Below, one piece after another: positions 1 through 8,404 of a DNA stretch of 64,000 bases. How positions within the stretch are numbered: position 1 is the first letter of the stretch; the number at the start of each line of letters is the position of its first letter. The stretch spans positions 1-64,000 of the forward strand of contig NZ_JAFFPR010000010.1 in the NCBI RefSeq assembly GCF_016918735.1, given 5' to 3'. The DNA comes from Leptospira abararensis. GTDB lineage: Bacteria; Spirochaetota; Leptospiria; Leptospirales; Leptospiraceae. Position numbers and translations under genes: made by a program. Under the pieces are notes generated by a model that did no database searches, had not been told where the DNA came from, and saw nothing but the letters and a program-made list of their open reading frames with translations.

Positions 1-1
1 T

Positions 2-778
2 ATAGCTGACGGAAAGTATGACGGGTTTCCTAATATCGGATTTACTTTCCAAAATGGAAATCCAAAAAGTTTAAAACAAGCAATGAAAGTCCCTTCTGAC
101 AAAACAGGGATTTTTGTGAATCGAATTTATCCTTCTTCTACATTTTCAAAAGTTTTAAAAGAAAAAGATTTTGTAACGGCAGTCGATAGTTTGCCACTCA
201 CAAATGATGGAGAAATTTCACAGTCCAACAAAAAAGAATTCATTATCGATTGGATCGAAAACAAACAACTGAATACAAAAGTGACCGTGAGTTTTTACCG
301 TGCCGGGAAACGTTATGATGCCGAAGTGAATCTCCAGAAAAATTATGCTTTGGATTTGTACAGAGATTCTACCGAAGATTATTTTTTGCAGGCTGGGTTT
401 GTATTTCAACCCATCTCTCGGTCTTTTTTTCATTCCGAAGACGGCGACTTGGATAGTTCCTTAAAATACCATTATAGTTATTTTATCCAAGATTTGTTGT
501 ACAGGTATACCACTCGGGATATTGTTCTCAGTTATACATTTAATGACCCCGAAACTTCTAAATACAAAAAGTATAAATACAAAGTAGTTGAGTCGATTAA
601 CGGTCGCGTACCGAAAGATCTAAATGAATTTAAAACCATTTGGAAAGATGGGAAAAAGGGATTTATTGTCCTTAGGTTTCGAGGTATGGATCTACCGATT
701 GTGTTAAGGCCTGAGTCTGTTTATCAAATGAACCAACGTGTTAAAAAAAGATATGGTGCGAATTATGAAGAGTTTTAA
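2..778 (+). CDS. Deg/HtrA-like PDZ protein, C-terminal part (5' end outside window)
   Basis: The reading frame is open from base 2, so the gene starts before the window; the first internal ATG at 83 is not its start. The visible part begins with a PDZ domain (FPNIGFTFQNG, then the GIFVNRIYPSS strand and FVTAVDSLPL), followed by about 100 residues that resemble the second, Deg-specific PDZ-like domain, ending in FIVLRFRGMDLPIVLRPE. A trypsin-like protease domain is expected upstream but cannot be seen. It would act in the periplasm in protein quality control. It overlaps the next gene by 14 bp, so the two are probably one operon. Confidence 0.7.
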   Translation: MADGKYDGFPNIGFTFQNGNPKSLKQAMKVPSDKTGIFVNRIYPSSTFSKVLKEKDFVTAVDSLPLTNDGEISQSNKKEFIIDWIENKQLNTKVTVSFYRAGKRYDAEVNLQKNYALDLYRDSTEDYFLQAGFVFQPISRSFFHSEDGDLDSSLKYHYSYFIQDLLYRYTTRDIVLSYTFNDPETSKYKKYKYKVVESINGRVPKDLNEFKTIWKDGKKGFIVLRFRGMDLPIVLRPESVYQMNQRVKKRYGANYEEF

Positions 779-2129
779 ATCTGCGTTTGTATTTTTTTTA
801 ATTTTTGCCACCTTACTTTCTCTTGGTGCAGAAGACTTCGAAGACAAACGTGTGATCGAATCGAGAGTTACCTTCCAAAAGACAAGCCATCAAAATCCTT
901 GGCTTGTGGGAGAACCTTTCTCTCGAAAGTTAAATTTGATTTATATAGGGAAAGGTCTTTTTTTTGGTGTCACACTTCCCAAACAAAATCCAGTCTTTGC
1001 TGAATTTGAATCTTTCGATTATTCCATTCCTAAGTTAGGAATTAAATCTTATGATGAAGAAACGGGTTTTCTTCTTTTGGAAACAAAAGAGATCCCAAAA
1101 CTTCCGAAACCAGTGGTTTTGGATTCAAAAACTTCGAATAAAAATTGCCCAACGGGAAAGTCACGTTATGTATTCCTTCCCTTTTCTAAAACACCAATCA
1201 AAGTATTTTTACTTGAAAAAAAAGGCACAGAAGATTCTGATTTTTTCTTCAAAAATCAACTGTTATGTGGCGTTACCATTTCTGAATATTTGATTCCGAC
1301 AGAATATGTGGAAACTTTCTACAAAACAGGTGGAAAACCTTTTCCTCACCCAGGTTTAGTTTTTGATATCAACCTAACTCCTTCCGAACGTGAGTATTAT
1401 TCCAAAAGTATATCCAATCCACTGCTCGTAACCGAAGTGGTGCCTGGAGTGGGGCCGGCATACAATTTGTTTCCGGGAGATTTAATCACAGAGATCAACT
1501 CAACCACGCTTTCTAAAATAGATGATTGGGATCGAACGGATAAAGTATATGATTTGATTTTACGAAAATCAGATGGCAGTTTACGTGAATTAGGTGAGAC
1601 AATCAAATTGAAACTCCATCGAAGTTTTCAAAACCAAGATGTGAGTTATGATTTGAGAGCCTACGACTCCAATGACTTTTTGATTCCAGAAGAAGCAAAA
1701 AAAAGAAAACCCTTATATTTGATTGTCGGTGGGTTTTTCTTTACTGAACTTACCAATGCGTATTTGAAAGAGTTTGGTTCGGAATATCGGTTGAAGTCGG
1801 AGAAAAAACTAGTTTATCTTTCCGACTACTATCAGAAGAAAGTCCACCCGGTTCGGGAAAAGATAGTGATTTTGAGTCGTGTTTTCCCCCTAGAAGGGAA
1901 CCTAGGATACCAGGAATTCCAGGATTTAGTATTAGAGAAGGTAAACGGAACACGGGTCACATCGCTCAGCCAATTAAAAACCCTACTCCAGTCGGAGGAT
2001 ACCGCCTACTATGCGTTTGAGCTTTCTGGTGGGAAGATTGCTTTTTTTACTCGTAGAGAGATTTTGGACCTCCAACAAGAGTTACAATTGACTTATAAAT
2101 TGGGCCGTTCCTACAACTTAGAAGACTAA
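765..2129 (+). CDS. exported protein with Deg-type PDZ domains
   Basis: A longer frame opens at a GTG at 738, but ATG 765 gives a clean signal peptide (MKSFKSAFVFFLIF...SLGA) and a 14-bp overlap with the previous gene, so 765 is preferred (454 aa). The N-terminal ~190 residues would correspond to a protease domain, yet no convincing His-Asp-Ser set (no GNSGGP) is visible. A PDZ domain follows (LLVTEVVPGVGPAYNLFPGDLI...), then a C-terminal domain (KIVILSRVFPLEGN...LVLEKVNGTRV) resembling the Deg-specific PDZ_3 fold. Probably a non-catalytic partner of the upstream Deg protein in the periplasm. The paralogy and the lack of activity are inference. Confidence 0.65.
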   Translation: MKSFKSAFVFFLIFATLLSLGAEDFEDKRVIESRVTFQKTSHQNPWLVGEPFSRKLNLIYIGKGLFFGVTLPKQNPVFAEFESFDYSIPKLGIKSYDEETGFLLLETKEIPKLPKPVVLDSKTSNKNCPTGKSRYVFLPFSKTPIKVFLLEKKGTEDSDFFFKNQLLCGVTISEYLIPTEYVETFYKTGGKPFPHPGLVFDINLTPSEREYYSKSISNPLLVTEVVPGVGPAYNLFPGDLITEINSTTLSKIDDWDRTDKVYDLILRKSDGSLRELGETIKLKLHRSFQNQDVSYDLRAYDSNDFLIPEEAKKRKPLYLIVGGFFFTELTNAYLKEFGSEYRLKSEKKLVYLSDYYQKKVHPVREKIVILSRVFPLEGNLGYQEFQDLVLEKVNGTRVTSLSQLKTLLQSEDTAYYAFELSGGKIAFFTRREILDLQQELQLTYKLGRSYNLED

Positions 2130-2192
2130 AATCCAAAAATAGATTTACAATTGTTATAGATTGGAGTTCTCTTTACTCTAAGACTCCACTCT

Positions 2193-3086
2193 ATGAAAAT
2201 CCTTTTTGTTGATGACGAAGAGACAATCCGTGAATTGTTCTGGGAATACTTCAAAGATGAATTTAATGTCACTCTTGCTTCTGATGGACTAGAAGCACTT
2301 ACGATCTCTAATCAAAATACATTCGATCTTATTATTTCTGATATCAGCTTACCAAAATTAAATGGGATTCAATTCATACAAAAACTGAGAGCAGATGGTA
2401 ACCAAACTCCATTTTTGGTCATTACCGGTGATAGTGACATTCAAATTGCAATTGATGTTTTTAGAATGGGGGCTGTTGATTTTTTCTTAAAGCCTTTTCG
2501 AATGGAAGCTCTCCGTTCTCGAATTAAAAAATTTGAAAATGCTGATGTTGACTTAACTCTCCTCTTCAATAGCGGTGAGATCATACAGTTTAGTGCTGAT
2601 TGTAAAATCAAACTTCGTCCTCAAATCAAAAAATTAAATTCTTATATTGCATTTATTGTAAAACAAATCTTGAACTCTCCGCTTGCAACTCAGGAAGATT
2701 TAATTTCTATTAAAATTGTTTTGTATGAATTATTGGCAAATGCCATTGAACATGGTGTTGCCGGTGTCAGTTATGCAGAAAAACAAGAATGTCTGGAAGC
2801 AAATGAAGATTATTTTAAGTTAGTGGATTCGCGTTGTGCAGAAAATAATACTTCTGTGTTCGTGGAAATTTCCATGGATGATGTCGGAATTACCATCGTG
2901 ATTCGTGATGAAGGAACTGGATTTGCTGTCAGCCAAATTCCAAATCCAGTAATCAACCCCGCAGCCAACTTAGTGAGCGGAAGAGGGATTTTTCTTGCTA
3001 AGATGAACATTGATTCGATTGTTTATAATGAAAAAGGTAACGAAGTTCGATTTTTCAAAACTTGGTACAAGCTAATGCAATCTTAA
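2193..3086 (+). CDS. response regulator with C-terminal HATPase output domain
   Basis: 297 aa. Residues 1-115 form a receiver domain: acidic pocket D7/D8/E9, phospho-acceptor D50 (LIISDISLPKLNG), T78 and K100 (FFLKPF). Residues ~120-297 are an RsbW-like HATPase domain: N-box ELLANAIEHG (~179-188), G1 box DEGTGF (239-244) and G2 GRGIFL (263-268), with an unusual ~25-residue insert after the N-box. No DNA-binding domain is present, so the output is probably anti-sigma-type or protein-kinase-type partner switching rather than direct promoter binding. It stands alone, without a sensor kinase beside it, and its 3' end overlaps the convergent neighbour by 4 bp. Confidence 0.8.
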   Translation: MKILFVDDEETIRELFWEYFKDEFNVTLASDGLEALTISNQNTFDLIISDISLPKLNGIQFIQKLRADGNQTPFLVITGDSDIQIAIDVFRMGAVDFFLKPFRMEALRSRIKKFENADVDLTLLFNSGEIIQFSADCKIKLRPQIKKLNSYIAFIVKQILNSPLATQEDLISIKIVLYELLANAIEHGVAGVSYAEKQECLEANEDYFKLVDSRCAENNTSVFVEISMDDVGITIVIRDEGTGFAVSQIPNPVINPAANLVSGRGIFLAKMNIDSIVYNEKGNEVRFFKTWYKLMQS

Positions 3087-4555
3087 AACTGTGTCCCTAA
3101 AGAAAGATAAAAGCGAATGTATTCTTTTTTGGGTTCCTCTTCTGTAAATGGTTCTGTAATCCAAACACGTGTTGTATTTGGGTCCATCATTGTATAAGAG
3201 GCACTCATTTGTGCAAATAACTTACCATATTCATTGGTTAAAAAACTAAGTTTGCCTATCACTTCCGATCCTTTACCCATAACAGAATCTGATCGGTTGA
3301 AAAATAGATCCGTACGAAAAAAGGAAATCCAATCCATGCCCATTTGGATTCCATAAATTCGATTTCCTTTGTTTTCAAAGTTAGGATTTTCTTTTGTCGG
3401 AACATCTCGAAACTGCGGTGGATGGATCAAATCCAAAGATTGATACAATAGAAAAGAAGAATATCCACCTAACACTTTTGGTTCGGCAAAATTAGACGCA
3501 TAACCGTTGCTATTTGAATCTAATCGATCCTTTTGATCTTTTCTGGTAATAAGACCCGCTAAGGCAAAACTGAATTTTTCGCACTTTGAATGGAGGGAAA
3601 AATAACCCAAATAGGAATTGGTGGCTAATTTTTCTTCCGACCAAGGATTGGTGGAGGATTTGGATTCTCCCAAAAGTCGAATGCCAGCTAGATCGACTGC
3701 CCAAGTTTCCAAAAATTTTCGTGATTGGAATTCCATTCCGCTATAGGAATAACGCCCAGAAGTCCTTTGGCCCGATAGAATTTGTCCATTTGAATTGTGA
3801 TTGGGATCGGAATATACGTAATGGAAAAAACGAAACTCTTCCCAGAATAATGTTTTTTCGGAACTGATAAACCCTCCGTAAATTTCTCTACGGTATCCAA
3901 TCCAAGGAGGCCCAAACCAATTCTCTAGTTCCGGTTTTGCATTTAAGTGAATTCCTGTTATGTGAAAGCCAGAAGTATGCGAAATCGATAAAGTCCCAAA
4001 ATTGGCCATTCCTACAAAGAAAAAACCATACCGATCCAACCTGTTGAACCCTCGGCCAACTTCGGCGGCAACCTGGATTCCAGAAATTTCTTTGGAAAGA
4101 AGGGCTGTGGCTTCCGAATCATAAATGGTGCGAACTTCCTTTTCCACCACTCGGCCTTCGGAGAGGGTGATTCGTGGTGCGAGAAGGATACCTAAATTCC
4201 AGCCCTGACTTGCATAATAAAAGAGAGTGGGGGTGGTTACATTCCCTTGGGTGTAGTAACGATTGGCTTTTTCAGAATCCAGGCCCCCTTTTTGAGATTG
4301 GAACCTTCCTCCAGTGATGAGCTCAGTTTGAACCCCGAAGCCTAGTTTTTCAGAAGACTTCGGAATTTTTTGGATCCGTTCTCCTACAACGACGCGACCA
4401 AAATTTCGATTTGCACGGTCGTCATCCATAACGGAGTCGGAATAAGACTGAGCAGAAAGGGTAGAAAAAAAAGAAAGAAAGAGAAGGGAAACTATCCCGA
4501 TACTTGTAGGGATGAAGAAAATACTTTTGAAATACAGACATGGATTTCTTCTCAT
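3083..4555 (-). CDS. predicted outer-membrane beta-barrel protein, unknown function
   Basis: 490 aa. An N-terminal signal peptide (IVSLLFLSFFSTLSAQ) precedes a Gly/aromatic-rich chain with many alternating short strands (e.g. GRYSYSGMEFQSRKF, SYLGYFSLHSK), and the last residue is Phe (YLSLGTQF), as in many barrel proteins assembled by the BAM machinery. An AGAGGG-type Shine-Dalgarno sits just before the ATG at 4555. Its 5' end overlaps the divergent gene at 4512 by 44 bp, so either the real start is later or the two promoters lie inside each other's genes. No family was recognised; a porin or transport barrel is only a guess. Confidence 0.55.
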   Translation of the reverse strand: MRRNPCLYFKSIFFIPTSIGIVSLLFLSFFSTLSAQSYSDSVMDDDRANRNFGRVVVGERIQKIPKSSEKLGFGVQTELITGGRFQSQKGGLDSEKANRYYTQGNVTTPTLFYYASQGWNLGILLAPRITLSEGRVVEKEVRTIYDSEATALLSKEISGIQVAAEVGRGFNRLDRYGFFFVGMANFGTLSISHTSGFHITGIHLNAKPELENWFGPPWIGYRREIYGGFISSEKTLFWEEFRFFHYVYSDPNHNSNGQILSGQRTSGRYSYSGMEFQSRKFLETWAVDLAGIRLLGESKSSTNPWSEEKLATNSYLGYFSLHSKCEKFSFALAGLITRKDQKDRLDSNSNGYASNFAEPKVLGGYSSFLLYQSLDLIHPPQFRDVPTKENPNFENKGNRIYGIQMGMDWISFFRTDLFFNRSDSVMGKGSEVIGKLSFLTNEYGKLFAQMSASYTMMDPNTTRVWITEPFTEEEPKKEYIRFYLSLGTQF

Positions 4556-5138
4556 TTTCCCTCTTCTGTTGGTTATTTTTTCTTATCAGGAAGCTGACAC
4601 TCGTTTTTCTCAGGATTTGAGTCGGTTTTTTGAAAAGACGGACCATAGTAAAGAAGAAGCCGTAATTTATGTTTATTTGACAGAAGTGGAAAAAACGAGT
4701 TTTTCTGTTCGTCGAAAAAAAGAACTTTCGAGAGCAATTGTACGATTTTCGCAAAAGTTACAATTTCCAGATGGTAGTTTGTTAGGTGGATATCCGCCCA
4801 ATCCGTCTTTGTTTTTACTCGCTTGGGCAAAAACAAGATCTGAGTTTCGAACCAATCACACAGAGGGTTATGGAATTTTGAGATTGCCGGAAATTTTTGT
4901 TCGGGAATTTGAAATCTCCTCTGGAACCAAAATTAATCGAGATTACGATATTCAAAATGATTCCATCCAACTGAAAATGGTCATTTTGAAACTAAAGGAA
5001 TTCCTTGCCGAAGGGAAGTCAGTCAAAGAAGCCTATATGAAATTGTATGGTAGCAATGTTTCTGCAAATGAATGGGCTGTATTAGAAACTCACTATAAAA
5101 AAATGTATGAGTTTGTTACTTCCGAAAGTAAGCCATAA
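4512..5138 (+). CDS. hypothetical membrane-anchored or exported protein
   Basis: 208 aa. It starts with a basic N-terminus and one hydrophobic segment (HGFLLIFPLLLVIFSY), which could be a signal anchor or signal peptide; the rest is soluble and mixed alpha-helical (RKKELSRAIVRFSQKL, MVILKLKEFLAEGKSVKEAY). No family was recognised. It is divergent from, and overlaps, the barrel gene to its left, and its 3' end overlaps the convergent flippase gene by 23 bp, so this locus is tightly packed. Confidence 0.6.
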   Translation: MKKILLKYRHGFLLIFPLLLVIFSYQEADTRFSQDLSRFFEKTDHSKEEAVIYVYLTEVEKTSFSVRRKKELSRAIVRFSQKLQFPDGSLLGGYPPNPSLFLLAWAKTRSEFRTNHTEGYGILRLPEIFVREFEISSGTKINRDYDIQNDSIQLKMVILKLKEFLAEGKSVKEAYMKLYGSNVSANEWAVLETHYKKMYEFVTSESKP

Positions 5139-6393
5139 AATAACCGGTCAACAGTAACCAAGAAACAATCTGACCAAGAAAGAGTGAGATAGCGGCTCCA
5201 TTAGCACCCCAATCGGGAATGATCCAATAGTCAAAGATGGCACCAAACAATAATCGGAGAAGGGCAAGTCCCGCCAGAAGTCTTGGCAATCCCAAGGCAA
5301 AGAGGGCTGTTCCTAAGGGTGCAAATACCAATTGTAATAAAAAATTCGGGTATAGGATTTTGAAAACTGAGATGGAATTGGTGTACTTTGTTCCGAATAA
5401 CAATGTTAAGATGGGTTCAGCGAGTAAAATTCCAGGGGATAGGGCAATGGCAATCATTCCCCCTAAAAAAACTGATTTTTTAAGGACAGTGGGGAATTCT
5501 TCCGTTTCTGCAAGTCGCGCTAGTTTTGGATAAATAATAGAATTAAATGTAGAGAGGATAATAATAAATCCACTAAACAGTTGTAAGGCGGTTCCGTAAT
5601 CGGCAACAATTTCCGGGGGATGGAATTGGTTTAGAAAGAAAATTTCCAATCTGTCTGATAGGATGGCACAAATAGAAGCGGCAAAAGCCCATAGATTAAA
5701 AAGTAAAAGTTTTTTTTCGTTCGTTCGAATCTCTGAAAACTCTGCCGTAAAAGAAATTTCTTCTTTACCAAAAAATATAAAAAATAAAAACAAAACAAAA
5801 ATCGGAGCAATACAGAAGATTGCTAAAATATCCATATAGGTTAGTGCATGAACACTGGATTCCGAAAAATAAATTAACAATAACAAACGAACTACGTTGG
5901 GTAGTGGATTCCAGAGAGACAAAGATTTATACTTGCGGTAAGAAACAAAAAGACTTTCGAAGTAGGAGATAAAAGAAATAATAATCCCACCGAATAACAG
6001 AAGTAATAGGACGAAATAATTCTCATCCCCAGTAATGTAAGCAACGAAACATACTAACGACAAAAATACGAAGGAATAAAATTTAATCCTTAGTGATGCA
6101 TTGAGTATTGCGCCTGGATTTTCCTTTCGTTCTGCCATCGGAGAGATGTATTTGATAAGGGCATTCGGAAGGCCAAATTCAGCAACCGCCAATACAACGG
6201 GTAAAAAACCTAAAAAGTATTGGAGTTTTCCGTTTTCTGCTTTGCTTAACAAATTCACGGAATAAATCATAAACACCAAATTGGTGATGGCGGATATGGC
6301 TTTAGAACTACTAACAAAGATGGAGTTTTTTAGGACTCCTTCTTTCATTAGTTCCGTTTTTAAAATCTGAAATATCTTTTTTAATTTTTGCAT
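5116..6393 (-). CDS. polysaccharide flippase (MOP superfamily, Wzx-like)
   Basis: 425 aa with about 12 hydrophobic segments and the N-terminal pattern of oligosaccharide flippases (KNSIFVSSSKAISAITNLVF...GLPNALIKYISP). This family moves lipid-linked glycans across the inner membrane. It lies 3 bp downstream of the PAP2 phosphatase on the same strand, so the two are probably co-transcribed; a PAP2 enzyme could recycle the undecaprenyl-pyrophosphate carrier, which would fit an envelope-glycan role. The specific substrate cannot be told. Confidence 0.75.
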   Translation of the reverse strand: MQKLKKIFQILKTELMKEGVLKNSIFVSSSKAISAITNLVFMIYSVNLLSKAENGKLQYFLGFLPVVLAVAEFGLPNALIKYISPMAERKENPGAILNASLRIKFYSFVFLSLVCFVAYITGDENYFVLLLLLFGGIIISFISYFESLFVSYRKYKSLSLWNPLPNVVRLLLLIYFSESSVHALTYMDILAIFCIAPIFVLFLFFIFFGKEEISFTAEFSEIRTNEKKLLLFNLWAFAASICAILSDRLEIFFLNQFHPPEIVADYGTALQLFSGFIIILSTFNSIIYPKLARLAETEEFPTVLKKSVFLGGMIAIALSPGILLAEPILTLLFGTKYTNSISVFKILYPNFLLQLVFAPLGTALFALGLPRLLAGLALLRLLFGAIFDYWIIPDWGANGAAISLFLGQIVSWLLLTGYFMAYFRK

Positions 6394-6396
6394 GTA

Positions 6397-7407
6397 TTAG
6401 TTTTGCAAAAACTTTCCTTTTTGGATTTTTTGCAGAACCAAAGGGACAAGGAAAACAAGGGCAAATCCAACCACTAAGTAACGAATGTATCTCAAAAACA
6501 AATCATCTTTCCAAATGGATTTTTTGATGAATATTCCGGGTAACACATAAAATAACGAGATCACAATGGCTAATACTAACAAACGAACAAGAACCGTATT
6601 CCAAAAAATGCGGAATTCTTTAGTTCCGAAGGAGAAACTAAATGGGGGAAGGGACCAATCTAAAAATTCGCGTTTGCTAAATCTTGGATAAAAAAGAATT
6701 CCGAGCCAAAAACCAGCGAGGGCTCCGCTTGCCATAAGCACTCCTGACAAACTATGGTGGTGTTCTTCCGAAAGAAAAATGGAATCCAAAGAGATTGGGG
6801 AAAGTGTTACAACAATTCCAAGTAGACCTAAGGTTCTGTATTTTTCCGTTTCTAAGAAAACCTTTTTGGAATCCTTTTGATAGAATTTGTTTAGTAAAAA
6901 AATGAGAATCACTAAATGTAGGATACCGAGTCCAAATCCTAAACTGACATCTCCTAAATAATGAACCTTAAGATACATTCTAGAAAATGGCATAAATAGG
7001 ATGATGAGAATGGATACAATTCGAAACCAAAGTTTGGGAATTCTGTAAGCTAACAATCCCCAGACGACAACAGCTGAATAAACATGGCCCGATGGCAAAC
7101 CAAATGCTTTTTCATCAAAAGCTTCTGGATAAGGAAAAGGTCTTGGGCTTTCTAAATAGAACTTTAAGAGAGAAACCATCACAGCCGATGTGAGAAGCCC
7201 CAGCGAGAGTTCGAAAGCAAGTTTGGGCCGAAAGTAAATATAAACAAAAGAAATCAAACCGAGGAAAAAACTACTTCCTCCCAGGTAGTGGCAGATTGTG
7301 GAGATGGTGAGAAAAACTCCACCGAGTGTTGGGTCCCAAATATGTAGGGAATCCAGGGGTAGGGAAGAGAACCAAAGGGAGTTCTGTGCTAGGAGGAGTT
7401 CTTTCAT
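6397..7407 (-). CDS. PAP2-family membrane phosphatase
   Basis: 336 aa, polytopic. The three PAP2 motifs are complete: K82-x6-R89-P90 (KFYLESPRP), PSGH at 105-108, and SR-x5-H-x3-D (SRMYLKVHYLGD, H149 and D153). Family members dephosphorylate lipid phosphates or pyrophosphates such as phosphatidate or undecaprenyl-PP. The C-terminal ~150 residues add further membrane segments beyond the core. It is the first gene of a pair with the flippase and is divergent from the acyltransferase 18 bp away. Confidence 0.8.
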   Translation of the reverse strand: MKELLLAQNSLWFSSLPLDSLHIWDPTLGGVFLTISTICHYLGGSSFFLGLISFVYIYFRPKLAFELSLGLLTSAVMVSLLKFYLESPRPFPYPEAFDEKAFGLPSGHVYSAVVVWGLLAYRIPKLWFRIVSILIILFMPFSRMYLKVHYLGDVSLGFGLGILHLVILIFLLNKFYQKDSKKVFLETEKYRTLGLLGIVVTLSPISLDSIFLSEEHHHSLSGVLMASGALAGFWLGILFYPRFSKREFLDWSLPPFSFSFGTKEFRIFWNTVLVRLLVLAIVISLFYVLPGIFIKKSIWKDDLFLRYIRYLVVGFALVFLVPLVLQKIQKGKFLQN

Positions 7408-7425
7408 AGGAATTTCCTATCTAAG

Positions 7426-8301
7426 ATGAAAATCCAACTTGATTTCATAAAGTTTTATTTTGAAATATGTGATGATTCTATGGATTCCAACCAAAACGCC
7501 GCTGATATTTTAGAAAGTCTCTTTGTCATCCCTCGGGAAGTGCCCAAAACCATCCTCCGTAACCTTTTGGAACTCATTTATGATGTCAAAGTGACTGGAT
7601 CGGAAAATATCCCAGAGTCCGGTGGGGCACTCATCATCTCCAATCATACGGATTATTTGGACATTCCTGTCCAAGGCGCCTATGCGGAACGTAAAATTGT
7701 CTATTTAGGCAAATATGAACTTTTCCACCCACAGGAAGAGATTATGGCCATCATCAATCATAAAAACTCTCCTTTCCAATATCCTCCTCTCAGTTTGACA
7801 AAACCGGTCATTGAAATCCTGTTAAATTCTCTTGGCAGCGTGGTGAAAAAAAATCTGATCAATTGGGGAAGTATGCCTATCATTCGCAATGCTGCCAAGG
7901 ATTCAGAAATGGACAAACGGGCTGCGATGGAGTACTACGAAAAATTGGAAACCTATATGGTGGACCTAATGAAAGAAGGGGAAATTCTTTCTATTTATCC
8001 CGAAGGTTCTAGGTCGGAAACAGGGGAAATCCAATCTTTTCGAGCGATGGCGGCAAAACTTGCCATCCGGGCTGGGGTTCCGATCATTCCTTCGGGAATT
8101 GTGGGGGCGACTAATATGTCCAAACCCAAGGCTTTCCTGACTGGTGATGCATTCAAAACAAAAATTCGTTACCTCATTGGCAAACCCATCCTCCCGTCCG
8201 AGTTTCCCACGGGACCAGAGAAAAAAGCGGCCAAAGAACTGACAGAAATCCTGGAAAACCGCGTCCGAGAACTGATGAAAAAGGCGGAATCCATACTTTA
8301 G
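7426..8301 (+). CDS. PlsC-like 1-acylglycerol-3-phosphate acyltransferase
   Basis: 291 aa. Acyltransferase motif I NHTDYLD (H74-x4-D79) and the substrate-binding block EGSRS (193-197) are clear, with PII-type spacing typical of PlsC/LPLAT. It would transfer an acyl chain to lysophosphatidate or a related lysolipid at the inner membrane. ATG 7426 lies only 18 bp from the divergent PAP2 start; ATG 7480 (MDSNQNAADIL) is an alternative that would leave more room for promoters. Neither has a good Shine-Dalgarno. Confidence 0.8.
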   Translation: MKIQLDFIKFYFEICDDSMDSNQNAADILESLFVIPREVPKTILRNLLELIYDVKVTGSENIPESGGALIISNHTDYLDIPVQGAYAERKIVYLGKYELFHPQEEIMAIINHKNSPFQYPPLSLTKPVIEILLNSLGSVVKKNLINWGSMPIIRNAAKDSEMDKRAAMEYYEKLETYMVDLMKEGEILSIYPEGSRSETGEIQSFRAMAAKLAIRAGVPIIPSGIVGATNMSKPKAFLTGDAFKTKIRYLIGKPILPSEFPTGPEKKAAKELTEILENRVRELMKKAESIL

Positions 8302-8404
8302 TCTCGACCATTCGGAAAAATTATGGCATAGTTTCACGAGCTATGTCATTCCCGTCACATTTTCCAATTGAATCCGTAACAATCATTCTAGAACGTTGTT
8401 CTCT

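Noticed and set aside
4422..4836. Leftward ORFs of 60-110 codons opposite the 4512-5138 gene
   Set aside because: They are antisense shadows with Phe/Lys/Ser-rich composition; the rightward gene has a coherent protein.
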